Below, one piece after another: positions 16,054-24,314 of a stretch of DNA of 38,808 bases (the first letter of the stretch is position 1; each line of letters opens with the position of its first letter). Position numbers and translations under genes: made by a program. The notes beneath the pieces were generated by a model. That model saw only the letters and a program-made list of their open reading frames with translations, had not been told where the DNA came from and did no database searches. The stretch is from CAZBGQ01 sp964491515 (GTDB lineage Bacteria; Patescibacteriota; Gracilibacteria; UBA1369; UBA12473). Location of the stretch: contig CAZBGQ010000015.1 in assembly GCA_964491515.1 (NCBI GenBank), positions 1 through 38,808 of the forward strand, written 5' to 3'.

Positions 16054-16974
16054 ATGAATACACAATCCAAATCCCTCAAGTATGGCAAGATCACTTGGAC
16101 CGATGTGGTCAATGTGGATGAGAAAACTTTATTGTCGCTGAAGAAGCGATTTGATTTTCATGAATTGGATCTGGAAGACTGCTTGTCTGACGTGCAGCGT
16201 TCTAAAATAGACGACTATGAAGACTACTTATTTATTGTGCTTCATTTCCCTTATTATGATAAACGAAGAAAGCGCATTGTGCAGGAAGAAGTAGACATTT
16301 TTATTGCTCAAAATCAGCTCATCACATTGCACGGTGGAAAATTAAAGGCGGTCCATCGATTGATGGAAGACTTCAAAAAAAACAGAGCCACAAAACAGCA
16401 AATGGGGCAGGGGACTGGGTACCTGCTTTATGTGATTATTAGGGAGCTATTTGATGACACTTTCCCTTTGGTAGATGATATGGAAAGGTCAATTTCCGGG
16501 ATTGAAAGAGACTTGTTTGAAGGAGATGCGGAGAAAGATATGGTACGTGACATTCTGTGGTTGAAAAAAGATATCATCACATTTAGACGAATTATCTCTC
16601 CTCAGAGATCGGTGATCGCGCAGCTTGAGCACAAGAATAAGAAATTTCTTCCTGAAGACCTTGAAGTTTATTTTGACGATGTGGTGGATAAAATTGAGAA
16701 AATTTGGAGCAACCTTGAAAATCTCAAGGAGTTAGCCGAAGACCTTCAAGACACCAATGAAGTTCTGATTTCACATCAAACCAATCGAGTGATTAAAATT
16801 CTGACGGTGTTTTCAGTCATTTTGCTTCCTTTGACCTTGATTACTGGATTTTATGGGATGAATGTGGGGTTACCATTTTCAGGGAACGAGACCGCGGTGG
16901 CCGGAATTACCACAGGAATGATTTTATTGGCAACATTTATGTTGTTCTTTTTCAAGTGGAAGCGTTGGCTCTAG
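16054..16974 (+). CDS. corA: CorA-family divalent metal (Mg2+/Co2+) transporter
   Basis: Pentameric channel for Mg2+ in the inner membrane. The 306-residue product has the long cytoplasmic alpha/beta and helical funnel (about 1-245) and two C-terminal membrane helices: VIKILTVFSVILLPLTLITGFY ending in the GMN signature (YGMNVGLP), then a second helix around GITTGMILLATFMLFFF and a basic KWKRWL end. All family hallmarks are present. The longer frame from GTG 16018 is rejected on promoter position. It precedes rpsO by 80 bp. Confidence 0.93.
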   Translation: MNTQSKSLKYGKITWTDVVNVDEKTLLSLKKRFDFHELDLEDCLSDVQRSKIDDYEDYLFIVLHFPYYDKRRKRIVQEEVDIFIAQNQLITLHGGKLKAVHRLMEDFKKNRATKQQMGQGTGYLLYVIIRELFDDTFPLVDDMERSISGIERDLFEGDAEKDMVRDILWLKKDIITFRRIISPQRSVIAQLEHKNKKFLPEDLEVYFDDVVDKIEKIWSNLENLKELAEDLQDTNEVLISHQTNRVIKILTVFSVILLPLTLITGFYGMNVGLPFSGNETAVAGITTGMILLATFMLFFFKWKRWL

Positions 16975-17054
16975 GGGGCCGTTACTTTTAGTATTGCAAA
17001 AAAAAACAGGTTCAGTTAAAATTTTCAGGTAAAACTTTTAAATATACATCTTTT

Positions 17055-17327
17055 ATGAAAAGAGCACAAAAGAAAAAGCTTATCAAAAAGCATTCGACTC
17101 ACGACAAAGACACAGGGTCTCCCCAGGTGCAAATTGCGATCTTAACGACGCGCATCAATGAGTTGACCGGTCATTTGAAAGATCACAACAAGGACAATAG
17201 TTCTCGGAAGGGACTCCTTGGAATGGTTGGCAAACGTCGAAAACTTCTAAACTATCTCAAGAGTCATGACCCTGAAGGATATGAGGGAGTAGTTAAGAAA
17301 TTGAAAATTCGTACAGCAAAAAGCTAG
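17055..17327 (+). CDS. rpsO: 30S ribosomal protein S15
   Basis: Primary-binding protein of the 16S rRNA central domain. The 90-residue length is normal and the sequence carries the conserved HSTHDKDTGSPQVQIAILT, HLKDHNKDNSSRKGLLGMVGKRRKLLNYL core. A TATACA -10-like hexamer lies 6 nt before the ATG. Adjacent to pnp, the order conserved across many bacteria, where pnp can be read from the rpsO promoter. Confidence 0.97.
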   Translation: MKRAQKKKLIKKHSTHDKDTGSPQVQIAILTTRINELTGHLKDHNKDNSSRKGLLGMVGKRRKLLNYLKSHDPEGYEGVVKKLKIRTAKS

Positions 17328-17430
17328 TTTATATCTACTTCTCCTTTCTCTGGCGTGTTCGGCGGCAGATTCTGAAGGATTTTCGAATTGGAAGTCATTT
17401 GGAACTTGTTGCAGATCATCACTAGGGAAG

Positions 17431-17450
17431 GGGTTTAAAATTTTTAACCC
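17431..17450 (+). promoter_or_regulatory. Hairpin in the pnp leader
   Basis: GGGTT at 17431 pairs with AACCC at 17446-17450, with further A-T pairs inside, 8 nt upstream of the pnp ATG. The G-rich AAGGGG that could serve as ribosome-binding site is partly locked in the stem, so it could control pnp translation. E. coli pnp is autoregulated through its leader; any parallel here is inference. Confidence 0.35.
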
Positions 17451-17458
17451 TTTATATT

Positions 17459-19726
17459 ATGAGTAACGTTCAAAACGTCTCGTGCGACCTGGGTGGTCGA
17501 ACTTTAAAGATTGAGACAGGTCGTTTGGCAAAACAAGCCAATGGATCTGTAACAATCCAGCTCGGTGATAGTGTTGTGATGGCCAATGCCAGCATAAACT
17601 TGAACGCGAAAGATTCAGTCCCTTATTTCCCACTAATGGTGGATTTTGAGGAAAAATACTACGCTACCGGGAAAATCAAAGGTAGTCGTTTCGTTAAACG
17701 AGACGGACGTCCTTCCGAAAATGCAGTGCTTGTGTCTCGAATGATCGATCGACCTATTCGGCCATTGTTCCCAAAGGGAATGACCAACGATGTACAGGTT
17801 ATTGTCACAACATTGTCAGCTGACATGGTGGTTCCACCAGACAGTATGGCTATTACAGCAGCTTCAACAGCGCTTGTTTTATCTGGAATCCCATGGGGAG
17901 GACCAGTTGCGGGTGTTCGTATTGGCTATGTCGCTCTTGAAGAAGGAGGACAGGAACAATTAGTACTCAATCCTACCTATGAACAGATCGAAAATGGTCG
18001 CCTCAACTTGATGGTGGCTGGTAAAAAAGGAGGAGTAACTATGGTGGAGGCCGGTTCTATCGAGGTTTCTGAGGCTCTTATCCTCGAAGCACTTGCAATG
18101 GCTCAGACTGAAATCGATAAACTGTGCGACCTTCAGTTAGAATTGGCTGAAAAAGTTGGTGTCACTCAATTAGAGGGAACCTTCATGAAGAAAAATGAAG
18201 ACGCGGTTGCGGCCGTAGATGCATTGATAACAAAAGAAATGTTGGATAGCATCCAAGGTTCTAAGAAAAAGGAAATCAAAGGAAGAATTCATGAGCTTGA
18301 GGCAATGCTACTTGAGAACAATGAAGCAGCTCTTGAAGAGGGGACATTCTCTAAGTATGACCTCTTTGATATCCTAAACAATAGGTTCGAAGACAACATG
18401 CGCGCCAATGTGCTCGAGCAAGAACGTCGTTTGGATGGGCGCGCCCTCAACGAAATCCGTGCTCTCAGCATGGAGTTAGATCTTCTTCCTCGTCCACATG
18501 GAACAGCGCTTTTCCAACGTGGAGAAACGCAATCACTCACCATTACCACTTTGGCTGGACCGGGTGCAGCTCAAATTATCGATACTATGGATGTAGACAT
18601 CCAAAAACGTTACATGCACCACTACAACTTCCCTCCATATTCTGTTGGAGAAGTTAAGTTCCTTCGTGGCGCCTCACGACGTGAAATTGGACATGGAGAT
18701 TTGGGAGAACGATCCCTTCTTCCTATGATCCCTGCAAAAGAAGAGTTCCCATACACAATCATGTGTGTGTCTGAAATCACCACATGTAACGGATCAAGTT
18801 CAATGGCTGCAGTTTGTGGTCAAACACTTTCTCTCATGGCGGCCGGTGTACCGATTAAACGACCGGTGGCTGGAATCGCAATGGGATTGGTCGTTAAGGA
18901 TAAAGAAAACGCCAGTGCTGGTTACAAAATTCTAACTGATATCCAAGGATTCGAAGATTTCGCAGGAGATATGGACTTCAAAGTCACTGGAACCACCGAA
19001 GGTATCAATGCGCTTCAGATGGACATTAAAGCCAAGGGGCTTTCTCTCGACATCATGCGTGAAGCATTAGATCAAGCCAAGGACGCTCGTCTATTCTTAC
19101 TTGAAGAAATGGGCAAGATCATTGCCGAACCTCGTAAAGAATTATCCGAAACTGCTCCTATGATCACTAGCATTCATATCCATCCTGATCAAATTCGAAC
19201 AGTTATTGGTAAGGGAGGAGAAACCATTCAAAAAATTACTGGTGAATGTGGTGTGGAGATCGACATCGAAGACGATGGATTGGTCATGATCACCGCTCCA
19301 GATCAAGAAAGTGGAGGAAAAGCACTTCAATGGGTTAAAGATCTCACGTACGTTCCAACGGTTGGAGAAGTATTTAAGAACTGTCGTGTGGTTAAACTCA
19401 TGGACTTTGGAGCCTTCGTTGAATTCAAACCCGGAAAAGAAGGATTGGTTCACATCTCTGAAATGGCTCACGCTCGTGTGAACAAAGTAGAAGATGTAGT
19501 CAAAGAAGGAGACTTCGTTGATGTTAAGCTCACCGAAATCGACAAAATGGGTCGCAACAATCTTTCAATGAAAGCGTTGATCCCACGACCAGAGCGCCCA
19601 GAAGGTCCTCGCCCAAGCGGCGGCGGAGCTCCCCAAGGTGGCCCAAAGCCAGGCCATGGTGGTCCTAGAGACGGACGAAGCCCAGAAGGCCCACGTCCTC
19701 ATCCTCAAGGAGATCCGAAGTTCTAA
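17459..19726 (+). CDS. pnp: Polyribonucleotide nucleotidyltransferase (PNPase)
   Basis: Phosphorolytic 3'-5' exoribonuclease of mRNA decay. The 755-residue product has the full domain order: first RNase PH domain (about 10-140, FAEKYYATGKIKGSRF-type segment here DFEEKYYATGKIKGSRF), helical linker, second RNase PH domain (about 320-540, RRLDGRALNEIRAL, FQRGETQSLTITTL, SSSMAAVCGQTLSLM), KH domain with the GKGGETI loop (about 583-588), and S1 domain (about 640-705, DFGAFVEFKPGKEGLVHIS). The last 50 residues are a Gly/Pro/Arg-rich tail, probably disordered and RNA-binding. Preceded by rpsO and followed by a clear terminator. Confidence 0.97.
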   Translation: MSNVQNVSCDLGGRTLKIETGRLAKQANGSVTIQLGDSVVMANASINLNAKDSVPYFPLMVDFEEKYYATGKIKGSRFVKRDGRPSENAVLVSRMIDRPIRPLFPKGMTNDVQVIVTTLSADMVVPPDSMAITAASTALVLSGIPWGGPVAGVRIGYVALEEGGQEQLVLNPTYEQIENGRLNLMVAGKKGGVTMVEAGSIEVSEALILEALAMAQTEIDKLCDLQLELAEKVGVTQLEGTFMKKNEDAVAAVDALITKEMLDSIQGSKKKEIKGRIHELEAMLLENNEAALEEGTFSKYDLFDILNNRFEDNMRANVLEQERRLDGRALNEIRALSMELDLLPRPHGTALFQRGETQSLTITTLAGPGAAQIIDTMDVDIQKRYMHHYNFPPYSVGEVKFLRGASRREIGHGDLGERSLLPMIPAKEEFPYTIMCVSEITTCNGSSSMAAVCGQTLSLMAAGVPIKRPVAGIAMGLVVKDKENASAGYKILTDIQGFEDFAGDMDFKVTGTTEGINALQMDIKAKGLSLDIMREALDQAKDARLFLLEEMGKIIAEPRKELSETAPMITSIHIHPDQIRTVIGKGGETIQKITGECGVEIDIEDDGLVMITAPDQESGGKALQWVKDLTYVPTVGEVFKNCRVVKLMDFGAFVEFKPGKEGLVHISEMAHARVNKVEDVVKEGDFVDVKLTEIDKMGRNNLSMKALIPRPERPEGPRPSGGGAPQGGPKPGHGGPRDGRSPEGPRPHPQGDPKF

Positions 19727-19750
19727 TTAAACTTAAATTGTGTGAATTAA

Positions 19751-19773
19751 GGAGCCCGAAAGGGCTCCTTTTA
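19751..19773 (+). terminator. Intrinsic terminator of rpsO-pnp
   Basis: GGAGCCC (19751-19757), GAAA tetraloop, GGGCTCC (19762-19768), followed by TTTTAGTTT. Perfect 7-bp GC-rich stem with U-tract 25 bp after the pnp stop. Confidence 0.92.
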
Positions 19774-19775
19774 GT

Positions 19776-19804
19776 TTGAAATTCCAGGCTGCCTTCGCTA
19801 TAAT
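19776..19804 (+). promoter_or_regulatory. Strong promoter for the tRNA-Gly/GIY-YIG unit
   Basis: TTGAAA (19776-19781), 17-bp spacer, TATAAT (19799-19804). Predicted start about 19811, which is the first base region of the direct repeat. It begins right after the pnp terminator and can transcribe the broken tRNA copy, the GIY-YIG gene and tRNA-Gly(GCC) as one RNA. Confidence 0.75.
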
Positions 19805-19811
19805 CCACTCC

Positions 19812-19920
19812 AGATTTAAACAGTTGATTGAAAATTAGACGGAAATCGATACATTTTGCGGGTATCGTATAGTGGCTATTATACTGCCTTGTCCCGTTTG
19901 CGGGACAGAGACACGGGTTC
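19812..19920 (+). repeat. Direct repeat, left copy (GIY-YIG 3' tail plus tRNA 5' part)
   Basis: Bases 19812-19891 match 20159-20238 with one mismatch, and 19906-19920 match 20245-20259 exactly. The left copy begins with a copy of the last codons and stop of the GIY-YIG gene, then the 19-bp spacer and the tRNA-Gly 5' two thirds. The repeat offset is 347 bp at its start and 339 bp after the altered centre. Confidence 0.92.
19858..19920 (+). pseudogene. Truncated, altered tRNA-Gly copy
   Basis: Starts exactly like tRNA-Gly(GCC) through CTGCCTTG, but the anticodon segment CCATGG is replaced by a 14-base sequence so that TGTCCCG/CGGGACA forms a new 7-bp hairpin with a TTTG loop. It then resumes for 15 bases to GGGTTC and stops. 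The 3' T-arm half and acceptor 3' strand are missing, so it cannot be a working tRNA. It forms the leader of the GIY-YIG gene, which starts 14 bp later. Confidence 0.85.
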
Positions 19921-19933
19921 TAAAAAGAGCAAT

Positions 19934-20185
19934 ATGGGTAGCTATGAAGTGTACATATTGAGAAGCCAAAAGAATGGACGTCATTATATTGGATACACCT
20001 CAGATTTAGACAGGCGATTGATTCAGCATAATGAAGGAATAAATCGTTCAACAAAGTCTGGAATTCCGTGGGGAATTATCTATACTGAACCTGGTTATAA
20101 AAGTAGAAAAGAGGCCCTGAGACGCGAAAAGGAAATTAAGAGTTGGAAGGGTGGAATTAGATTCAAACAGTTGATTGAAAATTAG
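19934..20185 (+). CDS. Small GIY-YIG nuclease-domain protein
   Basis: An 83-residue single-domain GIY-YIG protein: VYIL (6-9, the GIY position), HYIGYT (17-22, the YIG position), catalytic-type arginine in DLDRRL (R27/R28) and E60 in SRKEALRREKEIK. This short form, common in CPR and Bacteroidetes genomes, resembles the UvrC N-terminal nuclease domain; substrates are mostly unknown. The frame extends upstream to 19856 only by translating the broken tRNA, so ATG 19934 is chosen. The gene is bracketed by the two tRNA-Gly copies, and its last codons are themselves duplicated upstream at 19812-19838. Confidence 0.88.
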   Translation: MGSYEVYILRSQKNGRHYIGYTSDLDRRLIQHNEGINRSTKSGIPWGIIYTEPGYKSRKEALRREKEIKSWKGGIRFKQLIEN

Positions 20186-20259
20186 ACGGAAATCGATACA
20201 TTTTGCGGGTATCGTATAGTGGCTATTATACTGCCTTGCCATGGCAGAGACACGGGTTC
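20159..20259 (+). repeat. Direct repeat, right copy
   Basis: Right-hand partner of 19812-19920. It covers the authentic 3' end of the GIY-YIG gene, the spacer and the 5' part of the intact tRNA-Gly(GCC). Confidence 0.92.
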
Positions 20260-20279
20260 GACTCCCGTTACCCGCTCCA
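20205..20279 (+). tRNA. tRNA-Gly (anticodon GCC)
   Basis: Complete cloverleaf: acceptor GCGGGTA/TACCCGC, anticodon stem CTGCC/GGCAG around the loop TTGCCAT (anticodon GCC), T-arm GGGTTCGACTCCC, discriminator T and encoded CCA at 20277-20279. It lies 19 bp after the GIY-YIG stop. The serine-recombinase gene on the other strand ends inside its 3' acceptor strand (20268). Confidence 0.95.
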
Positions 20280-21866
20280 CACTGACTCAAGCTGCTCTCG
20301 TTGGGCTGTTTTGAGCTTGCCTAAGCCATTTCGTATAGGTTCGAGCGAGCCTAATACGACTTCGGTTATAGAAACAGCACTTTGAAGAGCACGGAACGGT
20401 CTTTTGAGTTCCAGCTGCAGTTCTTTGTCTTTAAGGACGAAGTTCGAGCCGAGTCCATGAAAAATCTCTCGCTTCCTTTTACGATTGCCCTTAACAAACA
20501 CAGAACGTGCACTCTTCGCGAACATAAACTCTTCCTCTTTTTCACGCAGCCATTCAGACTTATCTTGAGAGTATTCTTCTAACTCTTTCTTTAGTCTCTC
20601 TGAGTTGCGCTCAAACTCACGAATGTTACTTTTATAGGTTTCATCATCAATGGTTCCTTTGAGTAATTTTTTAAGCAGTACTTCACTCATGGCTTCATTT
20701 TCATCAAAAGCTTTTTTAAGTTGGGCACGTTTAGAGGAAAGGGCCTTCGAATCTTTCTTAACCTCTGCTTGAAGCTCCTTAAAGACCCAATCAATGAAGC
20801 ACTGTGGAATCTCAATGGTCTTTAGAAGGTCATCAATTTGCTTTTCAAGATGTTTAACGCGTAAATAGGGTTGCTTGCATTTAATCTCTGGATTCTTTTT
20901 GGTACAACGAAGGTAATGATAAACATGGATCTTTTTGTTACCTTTATTGCGTTTAATCTTGGGTGGCTCAGCAGTAACCATACAGTTGCATTCTCCACAG
21001 CGGATAAGGCCAGTAAAGGTATGTTCATACTTACGTTGGCGAGGTTTACCTTTCTCTCCAAGAATGACTTGAGCTAGTTCAAACTCTTCTTGGGTAATCA
21101 TCGGGACATGGGCACCTTTATACCATTCCCCATCCCATTGGAAATCACCATAGTAGAAGGGATTGGTGAAGATTTTATGAAGTGTACTTTTCCCGATAAC
21201 AGTGTTGCTACCTCGGCGAGTTAACCTCCATTCAGTAGAAGCCTTTTCCCAGATTTCCTTTACCCCATACTGACCGGAAAGAAGCATATCCCACATTTCA
21301 CGTACTCTGTAAAAACGTTCGGGATCAATCAGGATTTCTTTTTCGCCTTTAAGGCCACCACGGTCGTTCATGTAGCCTAGTGTTGCCTTCCCAGGACGAT
21401 AACCCTTCTCACACTTCTTAAGCATGCCTCGTTTAACATCGCGGCTTAAATCGAGAATGAATTGATTGGCCATACCGAACTCAAAAAGAAGTCGGAAGAT
21501 ATTATCAGTAGGATAGTAGGTATGGTTGTAGGTAATTATAAGTTTAAGCTCCTTGCGTTGAAGCATACCTTGTAGAGGGCCACCTTCATCAACGGATCTT
21601 GTAATTCTGTTAATACTCCAAGCAAGAATCGCATCGGCTTCACCATCTTTAACCATCTTAATCATTGCATTATAGCCAGGACGACCAGGCTGTTTGGCAG
21701 ATAGAGACTCACGGAAGGTCTTCACAATTTTAAGTCCTCGTTTCTTAGCGATCTCAAGCATATGTTCCTCCTGATCTTTAAGAGATTGTACTTGGCGATC
21801 CTCAGAGGTCGTTGATTTGCGTAAATAGAGAATAAATCGCAAATCCTTTTCATCAGTATTTTCCAT
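20268..21866 (-). CDS. Large serine recombinase (site-specific integrase)
   Basis: A 532-residue resolvase/invertase-family integrase. The N-terminal catalytic domain has the nucleophile in FILYLRKSTTSEDRQ (S18), with the conserved AILAWSINRITR arginine helix near 85-95. Then come the recombinase domain (about 160-265, TLGYMNDRG, IFTNPFYYGDFQW), a zinc-ribbon domain with CGECNC and a later LRCTKKNPEIKC pair, and a long coiled-coil C-terminus (about 340-460). ATG 21866 is chosen over an upstream start in the structured region. Such enzymes integrate and, with a directionality factor, excise mobile DNA between short att sites. Its final codons (SVWSG-stop) are encoded by the tRNA-Gly acceptor strand, tying the gene physically to the integration target. 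Confidence 0.93.
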   Translation of the reverse strand: MENTDEKDLRFILYLRKSTTSEDRQVQSLKDQEEHMLEIAKKRGLKIVKTFRESLSAKQPGRPGYNAMIKMVKDGEADAILAWSINRITRSVDEGGPLQGMLQRKELKLIITYNHTYYPTDNIFRLLFEFGMANQFILDLSRDVKRGMLKKCEKGYRPGKATLGYMNDRGGLKGEKEILIDPERFYRVREMWDMLLSGQYGVKEIWEKASTEWRLTRRGSNTVIGKSTLHKIFTNPFYYGDFQWDGEWYKGAHVPMITQEEFELAQVILGEKGKPRQRKYEHTFTGLIRCGECNCMVTAEPPKIKRNKGNKKIHVYHYLRCTKKNPEIKCKQPYLRVKHLEKQIDDLLKTIEIPQCFIDWVFKELQAEVKKDSKALSSKRAQLKKAFDENEAMSEVLLKKLLKGTIDDETYKSNIREFERNSERLKKELEEYSQDKSEWLREKEEEFMFAKSARSVFVKGNRKRKREIFHGLGSNFVLKDKELQLELKRPFRALQSAVSITEVVLGSLEPIRNGLGKLKTAQREQLESVWSG

Positions 21867-21887
21867 AATAAATTTATTAATAACTAA

Positions 21888-22001
21888 GAGGGACGACTGT
21901 TGCACCCCAACTCAGGAGCCAATAAGGGACCATTGTTGGAACAGTCGCCCCTCACAGGACAACAAACATTATCCTTAGGCTCTTTAATTGAATTGGGGTG
22001 C
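21888..22001. repeat. Interlocked inverted repeats upstream of the recombinase
   Basis: Arm pair A: 21888-21901 with 21940-21953 (14 bp, one mismatch). Arm pair B: 21901-21910 with 21993-22002 (10 bp). Pair C: GAGCC 21915-21919 with GGCTC 21978-21982. A and B arms abut and cannot nest simply, so the region could form alternative or pseudoknot-like structures in RNA, or be a recombination or replication site. It fills the 162-bp gap between the primase stop and the recombinase start. Confidence 0.6.
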
Positions 22002-22028
22002 ATTTACAGTCTACCGAAATATCAAAGC

Positions 22029-24314
22029 TTAGAGAAGACTTTCCAAATCTTCCTTAGCTTGCGACGGTTCAACGGTATCTACGGTTTTGCTCGTTATGAC
22101 AAATAGTCTTCCGCGTTTACCTTTGAGGCTTGAGGCTCTATGGAAGGTAATACCCGCATCAATAAGATTCGATTTAATCTCGTTGAGGTGCCTTGTAAGA
22201 GCATTAGCAGCTCTTGGCCAATTGCTCATAGAGGAGGTATCAATTTCAATATGGGTGGCCTCTGTACCAAGTTGCTTATAGAGCTCATAAGGGGTGCCTT
22301 CCCACCTCTTACGGCTCTCCATAAGGGATTCTAGGGCTTGAGCCACAGGGTCGCTCTCGAGGAGTTCCTCGTTCTGAACATTCATATTCTGCTCATAAGC
22401 AGATAAGAAGTCCTCTCCTCCAAAACCAGTAGCTTCGGCAATGGCATATCCCCATTTTGCGAAGTCTGCCATCCTAGGCTTCTCTGTTAATTTAACAGAA
22501 GGATATATAGTCCTAGCCTTAGCTAAGGCATCAAAGATACCACCAAGTATGAAAGGCTTATCTTGAAGGAACTCCGCCTTAAGCTCTTCTTCAGTCTTCC
22601 TCTCATACTTAGGGATGCGAGAAAGTTGTATCTGGAGAGAACGGTCTAATAAATCTGAGGCATAGGCAACATTATTAATACCGTTGAAACCGATGCATCG
22701 TTGAAAACTGTAAATTACAGTGTCATCATCGGTATATAAACGGCGCTTTGAAGTGCCTGTGCCAGTTACAGCTCCGCAGAAGAGGTCAGACATACAATCC
22801 TTGATTTTTCGAACGTTATCAAAGAAGGGAGCATAATGATGAGACAATTGTTGAACTAGCTCTTTTTGATCCTTCATCAACGTTAAAAGTGGAAGCCGAG
22901 AAGGATCAATGATTTCCTTTGTAGCTCGCATGCTACTTGATTTCGCTGCTCCCTTTTCTCCGAATACATTCAGTACAGGATGAGGAATCCCGGGGACAAA
23001 ACAGGCCACGAGCCAGGTAGCATAGAGTCCTTGCTCATCCTTATCCTTAATGCGGACATACTTAAATATCCGATTAATATCGCCATCAGAGGCACATGGG
23101 AGTGCTTGTTTCTTTTGGTGACTATAATCCCTAAATAAGACCGGAAGCTTTTCGATAACTCTCCAAGAGCCCTCATCAATCTTTACCCCTTTGCCTTCCT
23201 TTAAATCGTACCAGAAGGAGCCATCATGCTTCGCTATACGGTTATGAAGTTTAGACTGAGGAGATTCATAGTCGGCTTTAGCCGATAGATAAGAAGAGAC
23301 CTTTTTGATAACATCCGTCCCCACTAATTTACCTGTCTTGCCACAGTAGAAATGCTGAAGCCATTTCTCAAACTTCTTGCTATTAAGGGGCGTTATTGAA
23401 GTTTTACCCTTGGTTGTAAGCAAGGTATAAGCCTCTCCCATTTGGTCTGTAAAAAGCTTGATATTTTCCTCTTCAAGCATCTGCAGGATTTCAGGTCCCT
23501 GACTACCTTTTTTCTCTTGTTTAAGGTAAGATTTAGATGTAGTTTCTCCTGGAGCTTCCTCAGGAAACGTGGGAGTTTCTTGAGATAATCTTTGATAAGA
23601 TTCTCGATGAGAAATTGAATCAAAAACTCCTCTAAGTTCTCGTTCGCTCAATGGGGGAGAGTTCTTCTGATTCCATGCCTGCATTTTAGGCCAAGCGTCG
23701 GATTCCCATTTTTGGGTAGGAGTCATTGCTAGGATACCACCTATATATCTAGCCGCAGCATCATTCCGATGCCCCTTAACAACTCCACATTCTACTGAAT
23801 CATCGAGTCCCAACTTTTGCCCCTGCCCTTTTTCAATAGCATCTAATAACCATTGAGGTGGGGCAGCTAATGGTACGTCATCTAGGGAGGTTATCCATTC
23901 ATACTGGTTACCATTTTCATGAATGGATGGGGGGATAACGATGTACCCTCCTTCCCCACGAATATCCATATTAGGTAAGAACCCAGCAGAGTTATTAATG
24001 GTTCTATCTTTTGGGTATTCAAAGAGGACGTGATAACCCTTACCTGTTTTAGAAATAGGAGTAATGGGAAGATCTAGAGAATTAAGATCAAAGTTAGGAA
24101 TATCAATATCTAAGGCCATTACCCCTGAAATCGACCCTGTGATCAAGCCAATGCCCGTAGGATTGAGGTGAGACCATTTTTGTAGGTCATTTTCTGTAGC
24201 TCGTCGTTTTTGGAACTCAGTCCAGGCAACAAGTGGCTTTTTCCCTTTTACGGGGATGACAGATAGGCCTTTGAGGAGATACTGATTGAGTATCGAGAAA
24301 ACGTTATGAATCAT
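22029..24314 (-). CDS. Bifunctional prim-pol primase / D5-like helicase replication protein
   Basis: A 761-residue replication protein. Residues 8-165 are a prim-pol (archaeo-eukaryotic primase-type) domain: WTEFQKRRATENDLQKW, the metal-binding D69-x-D71 in VMALDIDIP and H95 in KTGKGYHVLFEYP. Residues 175-245 look like a primase C-terminal helical region (GHRNDAAARYIGG, SERELRGVFDSI). From about 440 there is a helicase-like ATPase: Walker A FGEKGAAKSS (451-460), Walker B-like YAPFFDNVRK (494-503) and FNGINN (543-548), then a C-terminal winged-helix-like segment. This organisation is typical of plasmid, satellite and phage replication initiators. It overlaps the preceding small gene by 11 bp, so they are translationally coupled. 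Confidence 0.85.
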   Translation of the reverse strand: MIHNVFSILNQYLLKGLSVIPVKGKKPLVAWTEFQKRRATENDLQKWSHLNPTGIGLITGSISGVMALDIDIPNFDLNSLDLPITPISKTGKGYHVLFEYPKDRTINNSAGFLPNMDIRGEGGYIVIPPSIHENGNQYEWITSLDDVPLAAPPQWLLDAIEKGQGQKLGLDDSVECGVVKGHRNDAAARYIGGILAMTPTQKWESDAWPKMQAWNQKNSPPLSERELRGVFDSISHRESYQRLSQETPTFPEEAPGETTSKSYLKQEKKGSQGPEILQMLEEENIKLFTDQMGEAYTLLTTKGKTSITPLNSKKFEKWLQHFYCGKTGKLVGTDVIKKVSSYLSAKADYESPQSKLHNRIAKHDGSFWYDLKEGKGVKIDEGSWRVIEKLPVLFRDYSHQKKQALPCASDGDINRIFKYVRIKDKDEQGLYATWLVACFVPGIPHPVLNVFGEKGAAKSSSMRATKEIIDPSRLPLLTLMKDQKELVQQLSHHYAPFFDNVRKIKDCMSDLFCGAVTGTGTSKRRLYTDDDTVIYSFQRCIGFNGINNVAYASDLLDRSLQIQLSRIPKYERKTEEELKAEFLQDKPFILGGIFDALAKARTIYPSVKLTEKPRMADFAKWGYAIAEATGFGGEDFLSAYEQNMNVQNEELLESDPVAQALESLMESRKRWEGTPYELYKQLGTEATHIEIDTSSMSNWPRAANALTRHLNEIKSNLIDAGITFHRASSLKGKRGRLFVITSKTVDTVEPSQAKEDLESLL

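Noticed and set aside
19858..20279. Split or intron-containing tRNA with the GIY-YIG gene as intron-encoded nuclease
   Set aside because: The downstream tRNA copy is complete by itself, and the upstream copy has an altered anticodon region, so splicing is not needed and not evident.
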